Assembly (NCBI GenBank): GCA_002787775.1
Contig: PCUW01000028.1
Coordinates: 101,653 to 165,652 of the forward strand
Length of the DNA: 64,000 nucleotides
Reading direction: 5' to 3'
DNA from: Bdellovibrionales bacterium CG12_big_fil_rev_8_21_14_0_65_38_15
GTDB lineage: Bacteria; Bdellovibrionota; Bacteriovoracia; Bacteriovoracales; Bacteriovoracaceae
Below the pieces are notes generated by a model. The model was given only the letters and a program-made list of their open reading frames with translations. It searched no databases and had not been told where the DNA came from. Positions 53,918 through 63,481 of this stretch are shown here, one piece after another. Positions within the stretch are counted from its first letter, which is position 1. Each line of letters begins with the position of its first letter. Made by a program: the position numbers and the translations under genes.

Positions 53918-55251
53918 TTTATCAACCACAAGTTCATAGTATTTTTACAGACTCAAGAAAAAGCTTTAATGATAATGATCTTTTTGTAGCACTTCGTGGA
54001 GAAAAATTTGATGCTGCACAATTTGTAGCGACTTTAATTGAAAAAGGTCTTAGTCACGCATTTGTTAACGATATTGAAACGAATCGAGAGCTATTAAAAA
54101 ATTTTGATCAAAACAGAGTAACCTTTGTCTCTGATACAAATACGTTTATCAAAGAGTGTGGACTAAAAAAATTAAAATATTGGAAGTCCCTAAGCCCTAA
54201 AAATAAAGTTCTCGCTCTAACGGGCTCCAATGGCAAAACATCTACAAAAGAAATGTTGGCTTCTTTGATGAGTGTTTACCCAGGTAAATTTCACACGACA
54301 AAAGGAAACCTCAATAACCATCTCGGAGTTCCTTTTACAATTTTAGATATGCCGCTTGAAACTGAAATTTTAATTCTTGAGATGGGTACGAATCATCCAG
54401 GTGAAATTGCCAATCTATGTGATTCGGGCTTGCCAGAAGCCGGCTTAATTACAAATATTGGTCAATCTCATTTAGAGTTTTTTCACAACGAAGATAATGT
54501 TTTTATTGAAAAATCTGAGTTGTACCATGCAATTTCGAAAGTTCCAGATGGAGTTTTTTTAGTAAATACAAATGATATAAGACTTAAAAAACTTAAAGGG
54601 AAATCATCAACCATCAGTATTGGAAGTGAAGCCGGCAATGACTTTGTTTTTAGCGATCAAGATGAAAGCTTTAAAATTCATTATAAGGGAAAGATCTTTG
54701 ATTTTTCATGCCCGCAAATCATTGAGCCTCATAACAGATATAATATGGCGATGGCCGTGGCTTTATGCTTAAGTCTTTGGCCTGAACTTGACTATAAATC
54801 TGCCGTGAAAAATTATATTCCACCAAAAAATAATCGCTCGGTTGTCTTAAGCGTGGATAACAAACACGTTTACCTTGATGCCTATAATGCCAATCCAAGC
54901 TCGATGGAAGTTTCTATCAAGGGGTTTGTTAATCATTGGATCTCTAAAAAGAAGAGTGATTTAAAAGATGCTATGTTCATCATTGGAGATATGAATGAAC
55001 TTGGCGAAAACGCACCTCGTTATCACGAGGGTATTGGCAAGCTGTTAGAAGGTTTGAACGTTAAAGATGCACATTTTATTGGCCGCTATGCTGATGATTA
55101 CCTCAAAGGTTTTCCTAATGGGAAAAAATACAAAGATAGGCATGAGTTTATATCCAAAAATGGACGAAAGGTTGGGAACTGGAACTGCCTTGGAGTGTTT
55201 ATTAAAGGGAGTCGCACTTTACAACTAGAAGAGCTCATCGATATAACTTAA
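53914..55251 (+). CDS. murF: UDP-MurNAc-tripeptide:D-Ala-D-Ala ligase MurF
   Basis: The start is ATG 53914 (MIYQPQVHS), overlapping the murE stop; an in-frame TTG upstream at 53899 is less likely. The 445-residue product has TDSRK, the ATP loop GSNGKTSTKEML, EMGTNHPGEI, TNIGQSHLEFF and DAYNANPSSME, all MurF signatures. It completes the UDP-MurNAc-pentapeptide. D-Ala-D-Ala ligase (ddl) is not in this cluster. Confidence 0.95.
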   Translation: MIYQPQVHSIFTDSRKSFNDNDLFVALRGEKFDAAQFVATLIEKGLSHAFVNDIETNRELLKNFDQNRVTFVSDTNTFIKECGLKKLKYWKSLSPKNKVLALTGSNGKTSTKEMLASLMSVYPGKFHTTKGNLNNHLGVPFTILDMPLETEILILEMGTNHPGEIANLCDSGLPEAGLITNIGQSHLEFFHNEDNVFIEKSELYHAISKVPDGVFLVNTNDIRLKKLKGKSSTISIGSEAGNDFVFSDQDESFKIHYKGKIFDFSCPQIIEPHNRYNMAMAVALCLSLWPELDYKSAVKNYIPPKNNRSVVLSVDNKHVYLDAYNANPSSMEVSIKGFVNHWISKKKSDLKDAMFIIGDMNELGENAPRYHEGIGKLLEGLNVKDAHFIGRYADDYLKGFPNGKKYKDRHEFISKNGRKVGNWNCLGVFIKGSRTLQLEELIDIT

Positions 55252-55278
55252 GTTCCAATACTTTGTCCTCGGTGCGTG

Positions 55279-56355
55279 ATGCTCTATCATTTGCTTTACC
55301 CGTTAAGCCGGGATTTTTCAGCCTTTAATATCTTTAGATATATTACCTTCAGATCAGTGGCAGCTTTTGTGATTGCAGCTTTTGTTTCAATCGTACTGGG
55401 CCAATGGTTTATCAATTTCATGAAGAAAAAGATGTTCGGCCAAGTTGTCCGTGACGATGGCCCAGAGAGTCATTTTAAAAAGCGCGGAACACCAACCATG
55501 GGTGGAGTTTTTGTTGTTGCAGCAATTGCACTAACTCTAGCAGTTTGTGGAAATTTTAATTCAAGCCCGCTTGTTGCTTCAATAACAGTGATGCTTTCAT
55601 ATTTCACCCTTGGCTTCACAGACGATTATTTAAAAGTTTTAAAGAAAGACACAAAAGGAGTATCTGCAAAAGGTAAACTGCTTTGGCAATTCTCAACAGC
55701 GATCCTGGTGGTTGGCTTCTTGGTCAAGATTGGTGCAATTGACACAAAGCTATACACGCCATTCTTTAAAGAACCTTGGCTCGACCTCGGTTGGTTCTAT
55801 GTCATCTTTGGATCAATCGTCATCGTTGGTTCAAGTAATGCCGTTAATTTGACGGATGGACTTGATGGTTTAGCGATCGGCCCCATTATGACCTCTGCAG
55901 CAACTTTGGGTGTACTCGCCTATGTTGCAGGGCACAGAGAACTGTCGGGATATTTATTAATTCCCTACGTCGAAAATGCAGGTGAATTAACTATCGCTGC
56001 AGCGGCAATCGTTGGTGCTGGTGTTGGTTTTTTATGGTACAACACCTACCCAGCTCAGATATTCATGGGAGACGTAGGTTCTCTATCGCTAGGTGGCATT
56101 CTAGGCACTCTGGCAGTAGTAACAAAAAACGAACTCTTGTTTATCGTGATTGGTGGAGTTTTTGTAGTTGAAGCACTCTCGGTCATCATCCAAGTCGTGT
56201 CTTATAAAACTAGAAAAAAGCGTGTCTTTAAAATGGCACCAATCCATCATCATTTTGAGTTGTTGGGTTGGCCAGAACCAAAAGTAATCGTTCGCTTTTG
56301 GATAGTTGGTCTTTTGCTTGCGTTGGTTTCTTTAGCCACGTTAAAAATGAGGTAA
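55279..56355 (+). CDS. mraY: Phospho-MurNAc-pentapeptide transferase MraY
   Basis: MraY makes lipid I at the inner membrane. ATG 55279 is chosen over the adjacent GTG 55276. The 358-residue product has about ten membrane helices and the motifs FTDDYLKVLKKDTKGV, NLTDGLDGLAIGP, FMGDVGSLSLG and PIHHHFELLGW. It lies between murF and murD as expected. Confidence 0.96.
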   Translation: MLYHLLYPLSRDFSAFNIFRYITFRSVAAFVIAAFVSIVLGQWFINFMKKKMFGQVVRDDGPESHFKKRGTPTMGGVFVVAAIALTLAVCGNFNSSPLVASITVMLSYFTLGFTDDYLKVLKKDTKGVSAKGKLLWQFSTAILVVGFLVKIGAIDTKLYTPFFKEPWLDLGWFYVIFGSIVIVGSSNAVNLTDGLDGLAIGPIMTSAATLGVLAYVAGHRELSGYLLIPYVENAGELTIAAAAIVGAGVGFLWYNTYPAQIFMGDVGSLSLGGILGTLAVVTKNELLFIVIGGVFVVEALSVIIQVVSYKTRKKRVFKMAPIHHHFELLGWPEPKVIVRFWIVGLLLALVSLATLKMR

Positions 56356-56362
56356 TGGTTAG

Positions 56363-57745
56363 ATGGAAAGATTGAAAAATAAAAAAGTCCTCATCGTTGG
56401 AATTGGTAGAACAGGCTTCACCCTGATCAGTTTCTTTAATCGTTTAGAATGTAGCATCCGCGTAACTGACATAAAGCCAATCTTCGATCTTAATAAAGCT
56501 GTTAAAAAATTAAAAAGAATTGAGCCAGCTCCTGAAATGACTTTTGGTGAGCATAAAGATGACGACTTTCTTGAAGCAGATATCATTGTTTATTCTTCAG
56601 GTGTCGATCCAAATATGGCGCAACTTGAACTTGCTCGCTCAAGAGGCAAGGAAGTTTATAGTGAGTTTGGTCTAGCTAATAAATTATGTAAAAAACCAAT
56701 TATCGCCGTCTGTGGCTCTTATGGAAGAACGACAGTTGCTCACATGATTGGCTTTACCTTAAAGCAAGAAGGTAAGAACGTCTTTATCGGTGGAACAAAT
56801 GATTCTGCCTTTATCGAATTTGCGATGTTGCCTAATCGTGATGAAATCGATTACGTGGTTGTTGAAGTATCGGCCAACCAACTTCGTCGCCTTGAAAACT
56901 TTCACCCAAGAATGGTTGTTTTCACGGGTCTATCTGAGACTTATCCAGATAAGACATTTAATTCAGCTAGTGAATATATCGAAACAAAACTTGGTATCGT
57001 AAAATCACTTTCACCAGATGATTTATTGATTGTGAATTTTGATCGTCTTGCTAACAATGCCTTCTTTAGAAATGCTAATTGTCAGACCTATTGGTATTCA
57101 AGAAGATCTTTTGTTCAGCTTGGTGTGATGAATGAAGTTCAGGGAACGCATTTTCATAACCGCCGTATTCACAGCAATATCAACCACCACTCTGAATTTG
57201 TTGTAACCAAAATGAGAATTATTGGTCAAAACAATAGAGAAAACCTTCTTGCCGCCATTACAGCATGTAAGGCTTTAGATGTTTCTGATAAAGCGATTCA
57301 AACTTGTATTGAAAAGTTTCCAGGTATTCCTCACCGCCTTGAATTCGTCATGGAAAAAAATGGCGTAAGTTTCTACAACGACTCTAAAGCAGAAACGATG
57401 GAGGAAATGATAACAAGCCTTGAGAGCTTTAAGCAGCCTGTTATTCTTATTGCTGGCGGAAAAGATATTGAAGAAATGGAATTTGACCCTTATGTCCCAG
57501 ACATCATTAAACACGGTCGTGTTTTAGTTTTAGTTGGTGAATCTAAGGAAAGACTTAACAGAGCCCTTGGGGAGCATCCTCAAACTTATATTGTTGGATC
57601 TTTTGAAGAATCAATTCTGTTTGCTTATCAAAAATCACGTACAGGAGATACGATCCTCCTCTCTCCTGGAAATCCATCAACGGATTTCTTTAGAGATTAC
57701 GAAGAACGCGGCAACTACTATAAAAAATTAATCTATCAGCTCTAA
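56363..57745 (+). CDS. murD: MurD-family ligase with altered active-site residues
   Basis: The 460-residue product takes the MurD place in the cluster and matches MurD overall (GIGRTGF, YSSGVDPN, PHRLEFV, YNDSKAETMEE, LSPGNPSTDFF). Several normally fixed residues differ. The ATP loop is GSYGRTT (118-124), with Arg for the catalytic Lys and Tyr for Asn. The N-x-T-x-DH metal segment reads GLSETYPDK. GxHN reads GQNN. The helix with the carbamylated lysine (YIETK) is kept. It may add D-Glu with a modified mechanism or have lost activity. A terminator follows. Confidence 0.83.
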   Translation: MERLKNKKVLIVGIGRTGFTLISFFNRLECSIRVTDIKPIFDLNKAVKKLKRIEPAPEMTFGEHKDDDFLEADIIVYSSGVDPNMAQLELARSRGKEVYSEFGLANKLCKKPIIAVCGSYGRTTVAHMIGFTLKQEGKNVFIGGTNDSAFIEFAMLPNRDEIDYVVVEVSANQLRRLENFHPRMVVFTGLSETYPDKTFNSASEYIETKLGIVKSLSPDDLLIVNFDRLANNAFFRNANCQTYWYSRRSFVQLGVMNEVQGTHFHNRRIHSNINHHSEFVVTKMRIIGQNNRENLLAAITACKALDVSDKAIQTCIEKFPGIPHRLEFVMEKNGVSFYNDSKAETMEEMITSLESFKQPVILIAGGKDIEEMEFDPYVPDIIKHGRVLVLVGESKERLNRALGEHPQTYIVGSFEESILFAYQKSRTGDTILLSPGNPSTDFFRDYEERGNYYKKLIYQL

Positions 57746-57747
57746 AT

Positions 57748-57777
57748 AAAAAGCCCCAAGATTTGGGGCTTTTTTTA
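57748..57777 (+). terminator. Rho-independent terminator after murD
   Basis: AAGCCCC AAGATTT GGGGCTT forms a 7-bp G+C-rich hairpin (57751-57771) followed directly by a run of T. It divides the dcw cluster into an rsmH-murD and an ftsW-ftsZ unit. Confidence 0.9.
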
Positions 57778-57844
57778 TCGGCATCTTTTGCCTAACCATC
57801 TGAATCTCTTTGTTTTCTCGCACCACGCAAGTTAGAATTTATCT

Positions 57845-59071
57845 ATGGAGTTATTTTCTCGGGATAGTGACCGCTTTAGGACACCTTTTATTTTAGTTTT
57901 AACCATACTCGTTGTTATCGGCGCGATCATGGTTTATTCGTCTAGTTATATCTACGCGAAAGAAACTTATGGTAACTCTGCTTACTATTTCACAAGACAA
58001 CTTATCTACTTAGCGATTTCGATTGTCGGAGCCTTTATTGTTTCGAAAACAAAATTTAGGTTTTGGGTTAAGTATGGTGCTGTTTTAAATTGGATGGTAA
58101 CAGCACTAATTATCTTTACGTTCATTCCAGGTTTTTCACTCGAGATTAAAGGTGCTCATCGCTGGATTGCGCTTGGGTCTTTTTCTTTTCAGCCGGGCGA
58201 GCTTTTAAAGTATACAATTGGTTTGGCCGCGATTGGATTTTTTCAAAAATTTGAAAAGCCTCTAAGTTCTTTTAATAGAAAAGAGCTTGCTTGGGATATC
58301 ACAAACTTATTGTTGCCACTCATCCTTGTCGTTATTCAGCCAGACTTTGGAACATTTAGTATCTGCCTGGTGATAATAGGGTTTGTTTGCTTTTTAAGTC
58401 CTTTTCCAAGAGTGTTGTTTTGGACGACGGGTCTGTCTGCATTGGCAATTACAGTTCCCGTATTGTTGGCACAGCCCTATCGAGTTCAAAGATTATTTAC
58501 TTACCTAGATCCATGGAAGAATGCACAAGGTTCTGGATTTCAAATCATTCAGTCTTATCTCGCCTTTGCTAATGGATCTATTTTGGGTCTTGGCTTAGGA
58601 AACTCAAATGAAAAACTTTTCTATCTTCCGGAAGCACATAATGACTTCATCTTTAGTGTGCTTGGTGAAGAAATTGGATTTTTGGGCGTCTTTTTAGTTA
58701 TTAGTCTCTTTATGGCCATGATGTATCTTGGCTTTAGAATGGCGCTTCAACAAAAAGATGAAAAAGCAGTTTTGGTCTCATCAACCATCATTTTTATTCT
58801 TAGTCTTCAAGTTGTTTTGAATATGGGTGTTGTCTTAGGCCTGTTACCGACAAAAGGTTTGAATTTACCACTAATTAGTTATGGTGGTTCATCAATGATT
58901 TCTAATTTTTTTGGAATTGGACTGTTCTTTTCAGTTCTAAATACTCGTGCCAAAGAAGAGCAAGACAGCCAAGAAGAAACATTGGACTATTTCAATAGAA
59001 CAACCACATCGCAGACCCCTTTTTCACACCAGAAATTTTCTGATACAACTACACAAGGAAGTTTATTTTAA
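57845..59071 (+). CDS. ftsW: Septal peptidoglycan glycosyltransferase FtsW
   Basis: FtsW polymerises lipid II at the septum with FtsI. The 408-residue product has ten membrane helices and the SEDS motifs HRWIALGSFSFQPGE, QPDFGT, PEAHNDFIFSVLGEE and LPLISYGGSS. Since it follows a terminator, it must have its own promoter in 57778-57844, though none is obvious. The next gene is murC and not murG. Confidence 0.95.
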   Translation: MELFSRDSDRFRTPFILVLTILVVIGAIMVYSSSYIYAKETYGNSAYYFTRQLIYLAISIVGAFIVSKTKFRFWVKYGAVLNWMVTALIIFTFIPGFSLEIKGAHRWIALGSFSFQPGELLKYTIGLAAIGFFQKFEKPLSSFNRKELAWDITNLLLPLILVVIQPDFGTFSICLVIIGFVCFLSPFPRVLFWTTGLSALAITVPVLLAQPYRVQRLFTYLDPWKNAQGSGFQIIQSYLAFANGSILGLGLGNSNEKLFYLPEAHNDFIFSVLGEEIGFLGVFLVISLFMAMMYLGFRMALQQKDEKAVLVSSTIIFILSLQVVLNMGVVLGLLPTKGLNLPLISYGGSSMISNFFGIGLFFSVLNTRAKEEQDSQEETLDYFNRTTTSQTPFSHQKFSDTTTQGSLF

Positions 59072-59092
59072 AGCTTCCCGCTAGGAGCTTTG

Positions 59093-60472
59093 GTGAATAA
59101 ACAACTCAACACAAATATTAAAATTCATTTCGTAGGCATCGGTGGTATCGGCATGAGCGGTATTGCGGAAATATTGCTTTCGATGGGTTATAAAGTTACC
59201 GGATCAGATTTAAGTCAATCAGCGACTACAGAAAAATTAGAAGCTCTTGGAGCAAAGATATTTTTAGGCCATGACGAAAAGAATATAACGGATCAAAATG
59301 TCATCGTTCATACTTCGGCCGCTAAATCTGATAATCCGGAAATTTTAAAAGCAAAAGAGCTTTCAATCCCAATTATGAAAAGGGCCGAAATGCTGGCAGA
59401 GCTCATGAGATTAAAGCAAGGTATCGCAATTGCTGGTACTCATGGAAAAACAACCACTACAAGCATGCTAGCAACAATTCTTGAAGAAAGTCGATACAAC
59501 CCTACTTATATCATTGGTGGAATTGTTAGAAATCTTGGTGGTCATGCCAAGGTTGGTGAAGGTAATTTTCTAGTTGCAGAAGCAGATGAAAGCGATGGAT
59601 CGTTTCTTTTGTATCAACCATACATGTCTATTATTACAAATATTGATGAAGATCATCTCGATCATTATGGAACGAGAGAAAATCTTATTGAATCATTTGA
59701 AAAATTTGCGAACAAGGTTCCATTTTATGGAGTGTGTTCAATAAATATTCACGACGAAGAATTAAAGAAAATTCGTAAGAAAATAAAAAAACCATGCATA
59801 ACTTTCGGTCTTGAAAATAGTCATGCTGATTATCAGGCACATAATGTAGAATCAAAAAACAACGAAACATTCTTTGATTTATATTTTAAAGAAGAAAAGC
59901 TGGGATCAACAAAAATTAATCTTCCAGGTAAGCATAATGTTTTAAATGCCCTTGGCGCTTTAAGTATTGCCCATCAGCTGGGCGTCAAAGTCGATGTCAT
60001 GTTAAAAGCGATCTCTTCTTTTTCTGGAGTTGGTCGTCGACTAGAAAGACTTAAGACGAAAGGAAGCTTTGAGCTTGTTGATGATTATGGACATCACCCA
60101 ACAGAAGTTAAAGCTACATTAAACGCTGTTTGTGAAAGTCGATCAAAAAAACCAATCGTGATCTTTGAACCACATCGCTTTTCAAGAACCAAACTTTGTT
60201 GGAAGCAGTTTGTTGAATGCTTTGATGAAGTTGATGAAGTCTATCTTTGCGAAATTTATCCTGCATCAGAAGAGCCAATTGAGGGAATTAATTCAATGGC
60301 CTTGGCTAAAGAAATAAATCACCGTAAGCAAAATCACTGCACCGTTTTGAAAAATAAAGATGAGCTTTTCTCTAAATTAAATGAGCTTCAGGCTAAAGGT
60401 GAAATTGTGCTATCATTAGGAGCAGGTTCAATTGGTAAAAATGTACGTGAATGGGTGAAGCTGAGTGTTTGA
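59093..60472 (+). CDS. murC: UDP-N-acetylmuramate-L-alanine ligase MurC
   Basis: GTG 59093 lies five bases after AGGAG; TTG 59090 is too close. The 459-residue product has GIGGIGMSGIAE, the ATP loop GTHGKTTTTSML, ADESDGSFL, TNIDEDHLDHY, GKHNVLNAL and DDYGHHPTEV. All motifs of MurC are intact. It adds L-Ala to UDP-MurNAc. It overlaps murB by eight bases. Confidence 0.96.
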   Translation: MNKQLNTNIKIHFVGIGGIGMSGIAEILLSMGYKVTGSDLSQSATTEKLEALGAKIFLGHDEKNITDQNVIVHTSAAKSDNPEILKAKELSIPIMKRAEMLAELMRLKQGIAIAGTHGKTTTTSMLATILEESRYNPTYIIGGIVRNLGGHAKVGEGNFLVAEADESDGSFLLYQPYMSIITNIDEDHLDHYGTRENLIESFEKFANKVPFYGVCSINIHDEELKKIRKKIKKPCITFGLENSHADYQAHNVESKNNETFFDLYFKEEKLGSTKINLPGKHNVLNALGALSIAHQLGVKVDVMLKAISSFSGVGRRLERLKTKGSFELVDDYGHHPTEVKATLNAVCESRSKKPIVIFEPHRFSRTKLCWKQFVECFDEVDEVYLCEIYPASEEPIEGINSMALAKEINHRKQNHCTVLKNKDELFSKLNELQAKGEIVLSLGAGSIGKNVREWVKLSV

Positions 60473-61364
60473 TAACATAAAAGATTTAGAATTCTATAAA
60501 GACAAAGATTTATCTCGCTACTCAACCATGAAGCTAAAGAGTACTGGAAGCCTTGCCGTTGCAAACACAATTCAAGCAGTTCAAGAATTTGTAAAAGAAG
60601 CCAATAATAATAAAATTGAATACCGTCTTCTAGGTTGGGGCGCCAATCAACTCTTAGTCGACCAAGCTTCATTTATATATTTACACTTAGAAATAAAAAA
60701 CAAAGACGACATTTTTTCAGAACTATCGAAGTCATACGAACTAAGCGCTTCGACTTCTTTGGCCAAGCTTACATCACATGCTGCTAAGTATGGTATAATG
60801 GGTTGGGAGGTCTTTACGGGCATTCCTGCAAGTCTGGGTGGCGCTATATTTATGAACGCTGGTACAAACTTGGGAGAAATTGGTGAAGTTGTTAGTGAAG
60901 TCACCATTGTAAAATCTAACGGTGAGATTGAAATCCATCAGGTTGGAAAAAATAGTTTTCATTACCGTGGAAATACTTTTTGCAAACCCGGTGATGTCAT
61001 CGTAGCCGCTAAATTAATAAATAACGGAACTAGTGATTTAATAAAAAAGAAAATCACTGATTATCTAAAACTTAGAAATGACACACAGCCACTAAATCAA
61101 GCTACTTGTGGTTGTATGTTTAAGAATATTGATAATGACGGAATGACTTGCCGTGCCGGACTTTCCCTCGATATAATGGGTTTAAAAGGACTTAGCATTG
61201 GTGGAGTTCGAGTTAGCCATAAGCATGCAAACTTTATGGAAAACTATGATCAAGCCAGCCGCGATGATGTGATGAAACTTTCGCGAATGGTTCAATCTGA
61301 ATTGGCATTAACACTAGGTTTAGATTTTGAACTTGAGGTCGACACTGGAGAGCAAAAATTTTGA
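60465..61364 (+). CDS. murB: UDP-N-acetylenolpyruvoylglucosamine reductase MurB
   Basis: MurB reduces the enolpyruvyl group to give UDP-MurNAc, using FAD and NADPH. The 299-residue product (GTG start) has the FAD-binding core LLGWGANQLL, GWEVFTGIPASLGGAIFMNAG, FHYRGNTF, and CGCMFKN near the catalytic serine region. Length suits a type II MurB. It is linked to murC and ftsQ by overlaps. Confidence 0.94.
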   Translation: MFDNIKDLEFYKDKDLSRYSTMKLKSTGSLAVANTIQAVQEFVKEANNNKIEYRLLGWGANQLLVDQASFIYLHLEIKNKDDIFSELSKSYELSASTSLAKLTSHAAKYGIMGWEVFTGIPASLGGAIFMNAGTNLGEIGEVVSEVTIVKSNGEIEIHQVGKNSFHYRGNTFCKPGDVIVAAKLINNGTSDLIKKKITDYLKLRNDTQPLNQATCGCMFKNIDNDGMTCRAGLSLDIMGLKGLSIGGVRVSHKHANFMENYDQASRDDVMKLSRMVQSELALTLGLDFELEVDTGEQKF

Positions 61365-62128
61365 AGCGTAATCAAATGTCGCTTATATTCTTTAGCTTAA
61401 TGACAGTCCTATTCTTATTGGATTCTGATGCTGTAACGTCGATGACTCCTGGCCTTACAGAAGTTAAATACAGAACTTCATTTGGCAGCTGTCCATCACG
61501 CGCAGTTGGCAAGATGACTCTTCAATTGGTTAAAGCTTTTGAAGATTCAGGCTCATTAAGATCACTAAAAGAAATGATTGTTAAAGAAAAACTTGATCAG
61601 CGCTCATTTATTTCAAGTTACTCTGTTAGTTATGATCCACTTAGAAAATATTTAAATTTCAAATACGAATGTCCAAATCCATTAATGAAAGTTCAGATTT
61701 ATAAAAATAATGGTCTTGAGTCTTACGAAGCGATTTTGGTCGATAATGGCGAGCTTTATGACCCAACTTACGAAGTTTTACTCAAAACTGATAAAAAGTT
61801 GAGCGGAGAACTCCCCTTTTTGGCCCTACCAGTTGGCAACATGGATGACGATGTTCAAAGACAAATCACTAAAATTGTTGCTGGTATGGACACGGCTTTT
61901 AGAAAGAAACTTTCAGAGGTCATCCTTAATGAATCTGGTGAGTTGACCGTCATTTTATCTGTTAAGGGCCATCCTTCTTCAGTCTTTTTAGGAAAAGATG
62001 AGTGGAATGATAAGGTAATTAAGCTTGGAAGATTAGTGACTTACATGGAATCGAAAAACAAAATACCGGCCATTATAAACCTTACAAACTCTAAGAAAGT
62101 GGTTGTCAAGTTTAACGACCGGTTCTAA
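61361..62128 (+). CDS. ftsQ: Divergent FtsQ-like division protein
   Basis: The 255-residue product has a short N-terminal membrane helix (about 6-26) and a periplasmic domain. The C-terminal part, SSVFLGKDEWNDKVIKLGRLVTYMES followed by IPAIINLTNSKKVVVKF, matches the end of the FtsQ beta domain (given as segment ends SSVFLG, VKLG-type and VVVKF). The POTRA part is weak. It lies exactly where FtsQ belongs, between murB and ftsA. The start is TTG 61361, with GGAG ten bases upstream; ATG 61376 is an alternative. Confidence 0.75.
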   Translation: MKRNQMSLIFFSLMTVLFLLDSDAVTSMTPGLTEVKYRTSFGSCPSRAVGKMTLQLVKAFEDSGSLRSLKEMIVKEKLDQRSFISSYSVSYDPLRKYLNFKYECPNPLMKVQIYKNNGLESYEAILVDNGELYDPTYEVLLKTDKKLSGELPFLALPVGNMDDDVQRQITKIVAGMDTAFRKKLSEVILNESGELTVILSVKGHPSSVFLGKDEWNDKVIKLGRLVTYMESKNKIPAIINLTNSKKVVVKFNDRF

Positions 62129-62217
62129 AATTTTTTTATCGGGCATTTTTATTTAAAATGTCTTGATATTTATGGCTTAGGAAGGATGTCTTAAGCAAGG
62201 TGAGAAAGGAATCTCTC

Positions 62218-63468
62218 ATGAATGATAAAAATGTCATAGTTGGTCTAGATATTGGTACAACCAAAGTTTGTACCATTGTTGGTCTCGTCCACCCTCAGGC
62301 AAACGCCCCAGATCACGTTGAAATTATCGGTATAGGAACTCATCCAAGTCATGGATTGAAAAAAGGTTCTGTCGTTAATATTGAAAAAACAGTTAAATCA
62401 ATTCAAAACTCACTAGAAGAAGCAAGGCTTATGTCTGGTGTGAATATTGATAGAGCAACTATTGGTGTGGCCGGTAGTCATATCTATAGCTTTAATTCTT
62501 CAGGTGTTGTTGCAGTTAAAGGTCATGAAATTACACAAGAAGATGTTGATAGAGTTTTAGAAGCAGCTAAAGCGGTTGTAATTCCATCTGATCGTGAAAC
62601 GATTCATGTTATTCCTCAAGAGTTTAGAGTTGATAACACAACTGGAATTAAAGATCCTGTTGGTATGTGCGGTGTTCGTCTTGAAGCCCATGTTCACATC
62701 GTTACAGGTTCAATTTCTTTGATTCAAAATCTTATTAAATGTGTTGAAGCGACAGGTATTCAAGCAGAACATATTACACTTCAACCTATTGCTTCTTCAC
62801 GCTCAGTTTTATCGAGTGAAGAAAAAGAAATGGGTGTTGTTCTAGTTGACATCGGTGGCGGCACAACCGACATCGCTATCTGGAAAGATGGCTCTCTTGT
62901 TCACTCACAAATTATCCCTGTTGGTGGAAATCATTTCACAAATGATCTCGCCGTGGCGTTGAAAATTCCTCATGCAGAAGCAGAGAGAATTAAAATCAAT
63001 CACGGATCAGTTCTTGCGGAAAAACTAAATCAAAGTGCCCATATTACAGTACAGGGATTAAGCGGAACAAAATCAAGAGAAGTTCAGTTATCATTAATAG
63101 CCCAGGTTCTTGGTGCAAGAGCAGAAGAGCTTTTTGGAATTATTAAAAATGTATTAGACGAAAAAGGATACAACCACGATATTACTGGTGGTGTTGTTCT
63201 AACTGGCGGCGGTGCCTTGATAAAAGGTCTACAAGAGCTAGGTGAGTATATAGTTGAAAGGCCAACAAAAATTGGTTATCCAGCACCTTTTGGAGGCATG
63301 ACTAATCTTATGCAAAATCCAAAGTTTTCAACTGTTCTAGGTTTGATGCTGGAATCAAAAGAAAGAAATTCATTTAACTTTAAACAACCTGTGGTTGTTG
63401 AAAATCAATCAGATTTAATTGGTCGTTTATCAGACTCTCTTAAATCGGTATTTAAAGAAATCTTCTAG
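62218..63468 (+). CDS. ftsA: Cell division protein FtsA
   Basis: FtsA is the actin-like protein that tethers FtsZ to the membrane. ATG 62218 has AAAGGA seven bases upstream; GTG 62200 is in frame but poorer. The 416-residue product has [28 protein letters not shown] and [13 protein letters not shown]. It ends with an amphipathic helix ([17 protein letters not shown]) that would insert in the membrane. ftsZ follows after 13 bases. Confidence 0.96.
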   Translation: MNDKNVIVGLDIGTTKVCTIVGLVHPQANAPDHVEIIGIGTHPSHGLKKGSVVNIEKTVKSIQNSLEEARLMSGVNIDRATIGVAGSHIYSFNSSGVVAVKGHEITQEDVDRVLEAAKAVVIPSDRETIHVIPQEFRVDNTTGIKDPVGMCGVRLEAHVHIVTGSISLIQNLIKCVEATGIQAEHITLQPIASSRSVLSSEEKEMGVVLVDIGGGTTDIAIWKDGSLVHSQIIPVGGNHFTNDLAVALKIPHAEAERIKINHGSVLAEKLNQSAHITVQGLSGTKSREVQLSLIAQVLGARAEELFGIIKNVLDEKGYNHDITGGVVLTGGGALIKGLQELGEYIVERPTKIGYPAPFGGMTNLMQNPKFSTVLGLMLESKERNSFNFKQPVVVENQSDLIGRLSDSLKSVFKEIF

Positions 63469-63481
63469 TAAGGGGGAACTT

